A DNA stretch of 64,000 nucleotides. Origin: Galerina marginata. Lineage: Eukaryota; Basidiomycota; Agaricomycetes; Agaricales; Galerinaceae. Position 1 is the first letter of the stretch, and each line of letters begins with the position of its first letter. The stretch covers positions 868,001-932,000 of the forward strand of contig JAECYW010000017.1 of assembly GCA_023014335.1 (NCBI GenBank). Reading direction: 5' to 3'. Under the pieces are notes generated by a model, which had not been told where the DNA came from, made no database searches, and worked only from the letters and a program-made list of their open reading frames with translations. Below, in pieces: positions 12,274 to 23,895 of this stretch. The position numbers were made by a program, and so were the translations under genes.

Positions 12274-13724
12274 TCACCAGACGGCAAGGACATCAGGGGA
12301 AGAAGAACGGCTTTTCTGCGCTGCAACCTCTTCCTCACTCACAATCCTGCCACCTATTTCTGCTTCCACCTCTTGAGCAACTTCGGCAAGCCAAACTTTC
12401 CCTTCAGCATTGGGATCCTGGCCGTTATGTCCAAGATCGCGACCAATCAAGCTGACGAAAACGCCTTTGTACAGGATTGGATATGATCCGACCTGAATTC
12501 CATGGGGTTTGAGGCGTGCTTGCAGAGCAGTCAAGTAGGGAGCAATCATAGATTCGGCGCGGCTGGGGTCGAATGTAAGTCATAAACTTCTAGCACCAAA
12601 TTGGGTAACATACTCTGTGAATATTTGTATTCGTAATGGCCGTTCGCTCTTGGGAGGGATTGGGATGAAGGGTGTTAAGCTATGTAGCATCTTTCGGAAC
12701 AAAGCAGGAATTCCAGGGAAGATACATAGCTTCCCCGCGAGGCGTACGACAGGCTGGAAAATACGGTAAACCAATTTAAAATCTGAAAGGACATGTAAGC
12801 AGCTTACCACCCAGATATCATCTGCAACGTAGATGACTTCAGCTTTCTCCGGAAATAAAGCCATACGATGCGTGGCTGCTCGCTGTTCAGCGTTCTGAGT
12901 CCCAACCCACTTGCGCTGCTTGTTCATCTCATGTCAACCGGCGAATAGTCTCATCATGGTGGACAAGTTTTTGATCAAACGCCTTTCCAAGAGACTCGTA
13001 GGTGATGTCTGACATTTTGGGTCTGAGAAACTGTCAAATAGGATGGGTGAACAATGGCGTACCGTCGTGAGTTGGGCCAATGCCTCCACTCGTAATAACA
13101 AAGTCGTATTTATTGACGAGCCTCCTACTAGCCTCGATTCTGGAAGAAAATAAAGCCACGACACGAAATTAAGCAAATAAGCGGACATACATTTCCTCTT
13201 CATTGTCTGCGATGACTTCTATCCGCTTCCTGGAGTTCATCCAGAAAACTCGTCATCAAGAATCCTGGTTCTCATGAATATACAGGCGTACAGATCGATT
13301 CCATGCTCAAAGCAATACTGGGCGAAGCAGTGGGAATTCCGGTCAAGGGTTTTGCCGTTCAGTATCTCATCCCTGTGACATTCCGTTGGAGGTTATACTG
13401 TTAAAATTTTGAGAGAAACACGCACCCTATTACGAGGGCAGCTGCTGTACGGATATATTTGCCTTCTCCGAGAGGATTTGGAGGTACAGGGGAGATGGGA
13501 AATGTGATATTTGGTTGGGGTGGAGTTGGCGGTATCGCCGCATTTGAGTTACTAGCGGCAGTTGGCGAGGATGGTCTAGAATTGCTGGACATGTTTCGGG
13601 CACGGTATCCCTTCAGAGTCGCCCGAGAATCGGTGTATAGACAAGTTCTGTGGTGGCTCAGGTATTGGGGTGTAAATGGATGTATAAGCCTGAGATTTGT
13701 TAGGGAGCCTCTGAGAAAGCTCAT
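12274..13724 (-). CDS. Molybdopterin-binding (MoaB/CinA/FLAD1-type) domain protein
   Basis: Stand-alone MoCF-biosynthesis-fold protein like the N-terminal domain of eukaryotic FAD synthase FLAD1 and bacterial CinA. Its enzymatic role in fungi is not settled; hydrolysis of FAD or related nucleotides is possible by family analogy. Reading the minus strand: a leader, then [13 protein letters not shown] (about 13360), [16 protein letters not shown] across a 62-nt intron, the hallmark [19 protein letters not shown] across two introns, and a C-terminal part with [13 protein letters not shown] and [18 protein letters not shown]. Five or six short introns are visible. ATG 13724 gives a basic, Ser-rich leader ([13 protein letters not shown]) that could be mitochondrial; an internal ATG (MSSNSRPSS) is an alternative. 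The frame shifts +1 at about 12931 (ACA TGA GAT, where ACA GAG ATG is expected), probably a sequence error. Confidence 0.85.
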
Positions 13725-14727
13725 GCCACAATGCACTCCAGACGAGAGTCGAGAGATGGGGAAACTTTGAATTCCAAGAGGCTTTACGGCGAGAAGAGAT
13801 GAAAAGAGGTTAATGAGAGGATTGCACGTTCATTTCAAGTTCAAGACCAGTCCAAGTTAGAGTCTGTTGGAGTTGTGTATGGCTCAGCCGGCACGGAATG
13901 CCAACGGAACAATCCAATAATCACACAGTATTTATTTTATCCATCTTCCACAAAATCGGCACCGTGAAAGTCCAGTAAGATAATCGACCTTCTCTACCTA
14001 CTGTACAGGCTATATAATTTTACCCACAGAGTCGCAAAATACCAGCCTACCGTGAAGCTGAATATTGCCGCCCGGATCCTTCCTAACAAGGGAATTAAAT
14101 AAATCGGTCCGTCAGCTCCGTACATGACTTGAAACCGCGACCATGCCATGTTTTCCATGCCCAACATCCACGACTCTACTGTTCTAAACTTTACATGCAG
14201 CCGCCTATAGTAATCATGCCCTTCATGGTCTATACATATTTTGAGCCCTTCGAGAACCTTGAACTGGACTTGTGAAGCATTCCTTGGTTTTGCACGTCCT
14301 GTGGACAGACGTGGCTTGGGAGTTCAGTAGCATCTCTAACTAGAGCTGCTGCGGACGCATGGACTTGTGATGTCTGCGTTTAACCTTGTGCTCTTCAACG
14401 ACGCCCCCAGAATGGACGGTCTCTGGCATCTTATCCCCGTGCCTGCACGCTCCAACAATGCACAGACCTCATGCATCGTGGCCTGCCTGTTCAATCCACA
14501 ACCGTAATTCAAGATGCAATTCACTTAAAAAGCGATGAAACAACGTTGCCCCCTGCTCCCATCTCACCTGCTGCGACCTGCAAGCAGGAAGCAAGCTGCT
14601 CTGGCTGCCTCAGGCAATAACTTCATATCCCTCTCGCTTCCAACTGATCCTATCTTCTCCAACAGCATCATATCTGCACGTAGTCAAGAAACCTCCTGAC
14701 CCTTGAACAACACCTACCTTTACAACC
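13725..14727. other. Divergent intergenic region
   Basis: A 1-kb spacer between two divergently transcribed genes (12274-13724 minus, 14728-16290 plus). I see no open frame with coding character, no clear TATA box and no repeat. It presumably contains both promoters. Confidence 0.5.
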
Positions 14728-16290
14728 ATGACTGCTGCTAATCGTGGAAAGCGGCAGAAGCCAAAAGGAAAGCCTCAGAAGCCTCACATCAAGATACCAC
14801 CCACCCCGAACAGCGTTTCAATGGGTGGTGTGTCAGCAGCAGCTAACGATAAGGACACCACTTCGCAGGAACCGCAGTCCTCTCTAGGATCTGCCTTTCA
14901 GACACCTCCAACCTCTCCCTCGTCGCCTGTAATTGATCTTCCGTCGATGGAGTCCATGACACAGCAATCACAAGAGCCTCAGGAGCAGCAGCCACCACAG
15001 GAACAGGTGAACGTCAACCCTGCAATATCCGCAACCGATATTGCTTCCAATGATATTCTTGCCATTGCGAATGTGTTTGCCACGATGAAGACAGCCCTAG
15101 TCTCGATGACCAGTGCTTTTGACCGGCTTGGTACCCAAACAGAGAAAATGATGTCTCTCAGTTTGGATATCAAGGCGGCGGAGCAGGTTTGTTCCCTGGT
15201 CACCGTCCACACCTGATCATTTGTTTATTTACGAATGTTATATAGCTTCGCCAAGTACAATCCACGCTCGAACAACAGATTATCAGGCACAAAGCTGAGA
15301 TTCAGACCCTACGCAGCTCTTTGCAAGCAAAAATTAAGGAAGCGGTCGAGGAGAAAATACGAGCTCAAATGTATGATATAGTTAAAAGCTCTATCCAACA
15401 AGAAGTCGAGGAAAAGGTTCGAGAACAGGTATGGATATATATATATTTATCCAAACTGGTTCCGAATGTCAACCATACTTTAGCTGTCCGTTCAAATCCC
15501 CGAGGACCTCAGGCAGCAAGTGATATCACACAAACGACAAATCCTCGAGGTCAAAACAACCCTCCATAATTCGTAAGATAATTCTTGAATCCTCGCGTAC
15601 GCTTATCTTATTGCGCGATGCAGCGAGGCCAGGCGGTATAACGCGCTTCAAACCGTCCCAGGTCCAAACGCACGTCTCAGGCCTCTCCTACGACCACTTC
15701 CAACTCCAGAACAGTCCCCCGTCATCCTCGTCAGCCAATCGAGCTCAGTGGGCGGTTCAACCCTTGCCACTCCAACCTCGGCCTTTCCAAGAGTACCAGC
15801 AGCCGACCCCAATCAAGAGAATCGCTTCGAACTCACTCAGATCGGCGCTTCCAGAGACCGGTACCACCTACTCCTTCGCATCTCTTCCCACGGGATTTGG
15901 GTGCGCTATTCGCTCTGAGCCAGGATGACGCGAGGAGGCTATTGCGCGAATATGGATTAGATAGCGCCGCCGCTTCTCCAGGCTACGGAAAACGCTAAAC
16001 CGAGAGGGCTTGCCGAGCGTGGATGAAGAAGGGGATGCTTTAGACTCAGACGGCGAGAAAGCTGGCGAGGAAGACCCAGACGCGCATGCCAAGTACTTGA
16101 ATACTTTTATGGCGCATATTGGGGTACGCTTTTTTTATCAACTTATTACTGGATTGCTTGATACTCATTTACTTCCCCACAGGTTCCTTTCTTAATGATA
16201 CCTGCACCGAAGGAAAGAGTAGATGAATCCGCTCCATTGTCGTCCAGGAGCCGTCGAAGGCGCCTTCTCACACCGCTGATTATCAAATAG
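14728..16290 (+). CDS. Coiled-coil protein of unknown function
   Basis: I do not recognise a named domain. The N-terminal part (MTAANRGKRQKPKGKPQKPH) is basic and then Gln/Pro/Ser-rich. From about 15040 it is helical, and exons 2 and 3 form a Lys/Glu/Gln-rich coiled coil (for example AKIKEAVEEKIRAQM and EDLRQQVISHKRQI). The C-terminal half is Pro/Ser-rich and ends in an acidic stretch (VDEEGDALDSDGEKAGEEDP) followed by VPFLMIPAPKER and LLTPLIIK. Introns at about 15187, 15429, 15572 and 16123 have clean splice sites. Two single-base frame changes (about 15855 and 15975) interrupt a block containing LFPRDLGALFALSQDDARRL, which reads as one protein when followed across frames. The composition suggests a structural or nuclear protein, by inference only. 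Confidence 0.65.
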
Positions 16291-18245
16291 TACCATCCAC
16301 GCTGAGCGTGGGTGGCTGGACAATCTTTCCGTGTAGTACTTCTTACACGTCGTAATTTATTTTCGTTTGTGCTCGGGGCATCTTTTCTCTCACAACTTGT
16401 CTGACCATGATGTATAATCTTTATCTGGTCTTTTTGTCGCCTGCACAGAGATTCGTCGTCAGTTAGCCTATAAAATCAGATGGTTCTACAGCCAAAGAGA
16501 TCGAGTAGAAAATTCTTGAACAATCAATCAACCCTTGGTGAAAGTTCTGTGTAAGAACTCTTTGATCTACTAGGGGCTTCTTCAGTGTTGTATCAATTAA
16601 GATGTTCGAACTTGGTGTTTGTGAGAAACAGAGAACCAACAAATACTTCGAAACACCGCGAAGTGATAGGGTGGCTGATAAACCTCCCTTGTATATCAGA
16701 AAATGAAAGAAGCCATTCGAAACTCACAGATACAGAGACATGATATCTCAAATGTAATTTCAAGTCATGAGAACTTGGCCCAGTCTATTCCACTGCTAGC
16801 GTCGCACCGCAATCATGAGGTTTGAAGGACGATCCACTGTATCTGATTTGTTAGAGTTTTTATTTGTTTCCAGGCTCGAGAAAAAATTTCCTGTCCGAGT
16901 CCATAAGTAAAGAGGAGGACTGAATATTACTGCCCACCATGGTTTTTTGTTTTGATAGCGAAATCATGAACCTTGGCAACCTCCAAGCAACCTCTATCCG
17001 TTAAACTTTTGTATCTTCAACCAGTTGTTTGCTATCTTTTCTAGCAACGAGTTAGTGTCAAGCCTGCAAGCAACTTTTCAAGATATCATCACTGCCTTGA
17101 TCGCTGCGGAGAGGCATCCAATCCATCAAGAAGGCAACAAGAAGGGAAGTAATGTCACTGACCAATGCGCCACACTAATAAAATGGGCTTCTAGCGTATA
17201 CTCGCCTCCCATATGGGCCAATAGACCCATCCTTGCGAATACCACAAGGGACGTTTTCCTCGTTGACAGATCTTTGATAGAGCCCAGGTTCTGAGCGGCA
17301 CGAGCGCCCAAGTAGACATACCGAGTACCATGATGGTAGTACTACGAAGCAGTTCAGTTGAACCAGTTCGAGGCAAGAAATAGCCTTTAAATTTTCTCAA
17401 GCTCGATATTCTTGTTAATATTGTTCGCGGCCGAGAGTAGTACCTTTTGGAGCGTCAGTCCGAATAGTAGGCGGATCAGCATCACTGTCAGATAGAGGTA
17501 ACCGCGACGGCGAGTCCCTCCAGTTGTGTATCAAGAAGAGTGCCGCCGGAATTACGGGTTTTACCTGTGGATATTTTTCTTTGTTGGTGTATGTGGGAGG
17601 GGAATTAGTACTATGGTGCTGCCAGTGCTTATGTATCATGAAGCTGGCAACTGCCAGCGTGAGATCTCAGGCGGCGGTACGACTTGTACGTGGTTTTGCA
17701 CATACCAAATGATAAAGGAGGTAAACATACCGACGTACTACCCCGATAGGACGAGTCAAACGTTTATCTCTGTCATCCATACCGAAAATATAATTGTAGA
17801 AGCGATAACTGCAATAGCCGAAGCTCGAGGTTGAGCCAGAGAATAGATCGTGGGGGTGATATAAGTAAATACGCTCTGATACAGTAACCGGCAAGCCAGC
17901 AATTCTTCGGGCATGAAAAGAATACTTTGCATATCTGGAGTGGTGGACGGGCACGCGACCAAATTTCTCGAGCCGCTCAGGAGTCGAGCGTAACGGGTTT
18001 GGAGTGTCTTAAAATCAATAGTCAGTTACTACACGCCGGTAAAGACATCCCCCATGCTCGAAGTTTTGTGTAGCTCACCTTGATTGAGCCCTTCAGGCTC
18101 TACTTGAACTCGAACTCTATCCTATGTATATGGTACTCTATTTCCCCAATGGGCATAAGGCTTGACCCTGTACTAGTAACCATCAATGACCTGGCAGTGG
18201 CCGGGCGGGCTGTGCGGCAGTGCCCCGTTGCATCAAATTGCGCCT
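16291..18245. other. Gene-poor region, unassigned minus-strand open frames
   Basis: Nearly 2 kb without a recognised gene. On the minus strand between about 17670 and 18010 two overlapping frames are open. One includes hydrophobic stretches (SVFTYITPTIYSLAQP, AIAVIASTIIFSVW) that would suit membrane segments. The other includes TPERLEKFGRVPVHH. Only one could be real and I cannot choose between them. A plus-strand open frame at 17025-17294 has no recognisable motif. A remnant gene is possible. Confidence 0.3.
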
Positions 18246-18255
18246 CTATATATAC
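18246..18255 (+). promoter_or_regulatory. TATA box of the GT17 gene
   Basis: CTATATATAC lies about 105 bp upstream of the ATG at 18361, in GC-balanced sequence. Position and sequence fit a core promoter for the following glycosyltransferase gene. Confidence 0.5.
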
Positions 18256-18360
18256 GCCGCCATTGAGTAAGCTGTTCTTTGCTTTGTTGCTGGAACAGCA
18301 AGCCCTCCTTCTTGAAGCATTGTATGCTCCTTGCTGATTCTCGCGGACGATATATCAACA

Positions 18361-19672
18361 TGGCACCTCTATTCAGACGCCCAAGATCTGCAGGAATTCT
18401 CATCATCGCGGCTTTGTTTGCTGTGGGGGTTCTTTACGGGGTCGTACGGAATCAATACCAGCTGAAGAACTTATTGTCCTACTCGACCAGGCCTTTGTGG
18501 GACAGCAACAGCGGACCCACCGAGGTTATTCCTCATTTCTATGGAGAAGGATTGGCCATGGATGACCACACTTGCAAGCTGCATGGGTGGACAGCGAGGC
18601 ATGGGAAGGAAGACGTTAGAGTGCTCGATGCAGTGCTGATGAGCAACGAACTCGACCTCTTGGAAATCCGCTTGAACGAGTTGGACTCCGTTGTCGACTA
18701 TTTCCTAATCGTCGAGTCGAACGCGACCTTTACCGGATTACCCAAAGAGACCTTTTTTGCCAACAATAAGAAAAGATTTGCGAAATTTGAACATAAGATT
18801 GTATATCATTAGTGAGCCCAGACCTCCCCTTTGATGGATTCTGTGCTGACCCTCTCTCTAGTTTGCCAGGACATACCCTTCGTCCCGGCCAATCTCCTTG
18901 GGATGTTGAAGCGCACACTCGCAATACGATGACCATGCTCATTAGATCTCACATCACCAACTTTTCTTCAGGTACCAAGAGCTTGGTTCTCATGTCGGAC
19001 GTCGACGAGATTCCAGCTCGCCATACCATCAACCTATTGAAAAGTTGTGACTTTGGAGCCTCAATCCATCTCCAGCTTCGGGATTACTTGTACAGGTGTG
19101 TCACAAGTCCGTGCGGTTATCTTTTATAGTGTTAATTATCTGTCAAGCTTTGAATGGTATATTGGCCTTACCAGCTGGAGAGCCAGTGCACAAATCTGGA
19201 ACCAAGACAGCTACTATCGCCATTCAAAAAGTGGCGAACGTATTCTCGCAGATGCGGGTTGGCATTGCAGCTATTGCTTCAGGACGATTCCGGAATATGC
19301 CTTGAAGATGAAGGGGTTCTCCCATGCTGATCGTATTGCTGGCCGCGTCAATCTCTTGGACCCAAAGAGAATTCAGGATACGATCTGCCGCGGTAAAGAT
19401 ATCTTTGGCATGCTACCCGAAGCATACAGTGTTAGTATATCAGTTTCATAATTGCTCAGCGAGGATTACTCACTTCAGTGTATCCACAGTACGTCGATCT
19501 CTTGTCCCAGATGAGTCTCAAGCCGTAAGTGACCCTTATTTCTATCGAAGTAGTCTGCCGTTAACACATATTCACCAGCCTCAAGTCTGCCGTTGGAGTG
19601 CCTCGTTACTTGATCGAGAACTCGGAAAAATTCCGCTTCCTATTACCTGGTGGTTGCATTCGAGAACAGTAG
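18361..19672 (+). CDS. Glycosyltransferase family 17 (MGAT3-like)
   Basis: Type II Golgi membrane protein. Animal GT17 enzymes add the bisecting beta-1,4-GlcNAc to N-glycans; the fungal acceptor is not known to me. After a short cytosolic tail ([12 protein letters not shown]) comes one membrane anchor (about residues 13-30, [15 protein letters not shown]). The family-typical luminal domain follows: [33 protein letters not shown], a DxD-like motif in [11 protein letters not shown] (about 18995), [13 protein letters not shown] and FSHADRIAG. Five exons: 18361-18811, 18862-19095, 19148-19430, 19490-19524 and 19579-19672. All have GT..AG ends and the frame is kept throughout. ATG 18361 is chosen because it gives the signal anchor; an ATG further upstream in frame would add a longer cytosolic tail. 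It ends [14 protein letters not shown] and faces the Cdc1-like gene tail to tail. Confidence 0.9.
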
Positions 19673-20146
19673 ACGTTGGAGCAGCCCATGACACCTAGCA
19701 GCAAACCGAATACCCCAGAATGTAGCAATACCCGACAGGTCAGGACACCCCAGAACGAGGTCAAAACAGACTATAGGTTCTTGCAAGATCCAATGCCACG
19801 ATTGCACATGGAGTATCGCAATCGGTATGTCAGCTCGACAGGCAGCTCCCCTAGTTGGACGGAAGCGAGGTCATTAGCAGGTCATTATGTGATATGTATC
19901 CTCAAATGTAACAACTGATATATAAGACTTTCATTTCTCCCTGTGAATGACCTCATTGCGCTTCCTTTGCTTCTATACCTCGATGCTGATGAATAGAACC
20001 ATCTTCCTATGAAGATCTAATATCATTATAAGCTTTCTACATACAACGATCAATTAAGACTGCGAAGAATTAATTATACAAAGCCATTCTATCTGTAATA
20101 AGCGGCAGCCGACGAATCTATGCAAGGGTATCAACACATTTCCGAT

Positions 20147-22406
20147 CTATAAAATAGTCCAGTTAATGATCAGCCACACCACGGCTGCAGGCCAAAACAC
20201 GCTCAGGGTATCCAGCAACACGCCCCTCACTCCTCTGCGCTTCCTCACAGCCAAGCTTTGTTCAGTGCTGAGCCCAAGCAGGTCTAGGAGATTATATATA
20301 GAGGCCCAAGAAGGAAGGCCGACCGAAATCCTCCTCCTGCGGCCTCTGAGAACGAAGGCGTAACTCCAGGACCACCCACGTCGCTTGCCCGAATGCGAAT
20401 GCCTCGAATGGTCCGGGGCAGAAATGAATTGCGACTGGACTCTCGGCGAATACGCCGAGTGCTGTTCGCTGTCTCCTTGGTTGTGCACCATCTCAAAATC
20501 TTCGTCGTCCCGTCCACTTTGCTCAACTTGCGACCACTCGTCGTCGTCTCTTGGACGATGCAAGTCCCGCCGTATTGCGTATTGGGTCGGATACAATGTA
20601 TCGTCTTCCTCTTCTTCCTCTTTATCTGAGTATGGGAGGGATACTACTTGGGAGGATGGAGAAGATGGCATAGGAGTTCCGGGGAGGGATGCCACAAGGT
20701 GCGTAGTTGGTCCACTTTGCGTACGCGGAGTCCGCAGGTAGGAAGGCAGGCTGGCGCGCGGACTAACAGGCACAGCAGGGGAGTAAGGCGACCAGGTGGA
20801 ACTCCATTGTAGAGGATCTGCATGCATTCCTAGATTTGGGGTGTTAGGCCCACTACTACGCGGCGAAGAAGTGAGAAAGAGATCAGGTTTTTTGAAAGGT
20901 CTGGTCCGGCTTTTTCGGAAGTTGAGAATCGACAAAATAAGGATGGTGATACAAATACAAGGGAAGTAGAAGCCCGTGTACACCTGGGACTGGTCCGGCA
21001 GAAGACATGGGGTATCGGCGAATGAAGAAAAATTCGGGTTCGCCACTATTGCAGGATCGACAAGTGATAGGAGCTGAAATCCTGGCCGTTTGATATGCAC
21101 GGACATGGAGAAGGATTTTACGGTTACTTCACGGATCACGTTGGGTTGATTAAGCCCTTCGGTCCGACTGCCAGGCAGGACATGGGTATAATCACAGTAA
21201 TCGCGATTGTCCGCACTGAAGGCCAATAAAAAAGAGCGTTACCGGTTTAGCTCCATTGCAAAAGAAAGAAAGCCAATTACCTAAAAACGACCATAGGTTC
21301 CAGGTTCTTCAGCAAGAAATTCGTGGTATGTTTACCCAACATACTCTGATAACCGGACCCAGCACTTCTGCGAATGCGGCCCTTTTCCCTTAGAGGACCA
21401 CAGTCGGCCGTCTCAGGGCGTGCAAGTGGGATGTGGCTAAGCAAAACAACGTTGGTCGGACCGTCTGGCACCATATAAGTCAGCGACTGTGCCACTCAGA
21501 TTTCAAGGTTATAAAAATGTACATTCTCCCATTTCCCTCACGAACGCTACAGGGCCGCCCTCGATTGGTTTCCAGTCCTCGAAACTCTTGAGTTTGGCGT
21601 GCAGTTGATAATCTTCATCTACAAGTGCCTGGAGCGTCCAGAGCGATGAACGTATGGTTTGAAATAATCAATTTCTGATTCAGCGGCCCAAAGGAGTCGA
21701 CGTAGAATGAACGAAGGCTTTTAGCAACCTGCTGAGGCGTAGCCCAGACTACAAAAGTTGTTAATGAACAAAACCTAAATATGAAATAACCTGCTTCCAT
21801 ACCCGACATCATTGTTTCCTGGAATATAGTAAACTGGAGTCCGTGGGTCTACCTCAAAGATAGACTTGAAGTTTTGAGCAGCCAGCTGATAACTGATGTT
21901 ATTATTAGCACGATTTCGTCAACGAAACAAGCAACTATGGGGTCATACTCCTCTATGTTTTGTGCTGCTTTTCCATTTGCCAGCACGTCCCCAAGAAATA
22001 TCACGGTATGGGGCCTCAAACGCGACGTAACATGCCAACTCTTGCGCAAGTTCAACTCAAACATGACGCGTCGAATTGGGTTGGCCCACCAGCTTCCAGG
22101 CGCCAGAATCACTGGGTGATGAACCTGTGGGTCTGCGATGAGGAGTACATGTGTCGTTTTCTTTTGCCGCGTTTTCTGTGAATGCGGTAAGGAAGCGAAG
22201 GCGAATTGCAAGAAGAAACAATTTACATGACCAATGTCGACCTCTGGCCAACGGCATCCTGATAGGCTCCAGAAGAAAGCCCCGAGGTCACCCCAAATAA
22301 TCAGCACGACCCATAGAAATTTTAGAGCGTTGGTAACGACGGTAGGAGAGTATAGGTGGCTTCGTCTCGGCAATGTGAGTGATGTCGGACGAATTTCGGG
22401 TAACAT
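20147..22406 (-). CDS. Cdc1/Ted1/PGAP5-like metallophosphoesterase, copy A
   Basis: Membrane metallophosphoesterase of the family that removes ethanolamine-phosphate from GPI-anchor mannose in the ER or early Golgi (yeast Cdc1 and Ted1, mammalian PGAP5/MPPE1). In minus-strand order: an N-terminal membrane segment (ALKFLWVVLIIWGDLGAFFW), the metal-binding motifs ADPQVHHP, FLGDVLANG, YYIPGNNDVG, LLSHIPLARP and ADNRDYCDYTH, then a second membrane span (FYFPCICITILILSILNF). A long Ser/Pro and acidic cytosolic tail follows, with a final hydrophobic end (FWPAAVVWLIINW). The usual GNHD Asn-His is read as GNND, so the His is replaced. ATG 22406 precedes MLPEIRPTSL and is the first in frame. A +1 shift occurs near 21626 (DAPG, then LVDEDY in the next frame). 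A second copy of the family lies at 36158-37992. Confidence 0.88.
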
Positions 22407-23820
22407 CAAAACAGGATATTTCAATCCGCGCTTCGAGCCACAAGAAGTCGACCTCAAATATCAACCTTTACAACCAGAGAATACGAGACAGTGGAGGAGG
22501 TATTTGAAGACCAAATTTGGATGCTTCTGCTGGCGTTATGCTGTCCTGCCACTGTCAACAGCACTGACGTATTTGGCAATGACCTCGCTCTCAAACTTTC
22601 TAGTGCTTTTTGACTTCAATTTTGACTTCATTCCTCCAAGGCAAAACTCGAGATTTGATTACAGGCGAATTGTAACACCCGTCCGGTATCCACTGCGGGT
22701 CCTGCATATTGTTCTGAGCTAGCTTGTGCCAGATTCCAACGATTATAGACCTACGGTGGCCATATTCCTTAACAATTACTTGGGTGCCCGATCGACCATT
22801 ATCAAACGAACACCCTCCAATCCAAGGAATCCTAGGGTCATAAAATTCAAATTTAAAATAAATAACTTGAAGTTGAACAAGTGGCTTGGACCAAGACCAC
22901 TTTTTTTTGGTTCTTCATATTGTAAGCCTGAACCTACTCGACTCAGAATTGCCGATTTCTAGCTTTCTGACCCGTTTGCAGATACGAAGTGCCGTGGCTA
23001 TCTACAACCTCTTGTCTCCTTACTGAGGGTGATGTGTGATGCTCTGAACAGTAGCCCATACAATTGCGCGGATCGTGGACTGGTTCCGATATCGCGTTAT
23101 GGTCGACTGATGATCAACGGTTTTTGACCACGTTTGTGAAGTTATGGCAGGCGCTAAATGAATGATAATCGCCGTTCTTCAGGTTTCCTGACCTCCGTAA
23201 CCGTTTATATCAGTGGGAAACAAATGACCTTTGACGTTCGTGACATCTCTCGATTGTCAATTCCAGAGCCAAGACGAAGTCAATTGCAATGAAGCAACTT
23301 GCATATATTTCGCCATTGCCCTTTACAGCATCTATTGGCCAAACTTTGCTCAGACGCAGGAATCCCCGATCCAGCAATAATTCGATGTACACGTTTTTGC
23401 CTTTTCTGAAATTGCCATCCCGGCTGTAGCATTTCATGACCCAACGAGACCTGTAAGTACTTACCGCTAGTGGTGCATTTCATTCCCCAAAAGCATTGTC
23501 CAGGTTTTGCGGCCGACCCCAGTTTCTGGGGTTTGCCGTTCATTTTAGCCTTGTCGTCGTGTGCCATTATCTGGGGATCCATGAAAAATACGAAATGGGT
23601 GTAAATCTTTCAATGCAGAACCCATCTTTCAAGACTCAACGGCCTCACACTGCTTCACATGGCGTGAAATGCGGCGATACCTGATGAAACTGTGTGCTGG
23701 GCATCGTGCCTTGGTTAATTCTTGGACTCGTTTCATTTCCTGGAGAGGTTGTGAATTTTGACTCTTGGCTTGGCAGGCTCCTTATAGGCTCATTATGTCG
23801 TCCGGTGCCTGTCGGTCGTA
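22407..23820. other. Divergent intergenic region
   Basis: About 1.4 kb between the divergent Cdc1-like copy A and MFS transporter genes. Small open frames are present on both strands but none has recognisable domains or splice structure. It is AT-rich near 22840-22900. It should hold the promoters of both genes. Confidence 0.45.
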
Positions 23821-23823
23821 GAA

Positions 23824-23833
23824 TGTATAAAGG
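23824..23833 (+). promoter_or_regulatory. TATA box of the MFS transporter gene
   Basis: TGTATAAAGG, a near-consensus TATA element, lies about 65 bp upstream of the ATG at 23896. The spacing suits a short leader. Confidence 0.5.
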
Positions 23834-23895
23834 TTATGTCAACAGGATCCAGAGCCCTCGATCACACCTGGTTGATTCCCACCTCTCCCCTCAAG

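Noticed and set aside
13870..13900. A-box-like sequence TGGCTCAGCCGG suggesting a tRNA
   Set aside because: No matching B box or cloverleaf follows within 80 bp.
20160..20750. Several plus-strand open frames
   Set aside because: They are antisense shadows of the Cdc1-like copy A tail, whose minus-strand frame is clearly the coding one.
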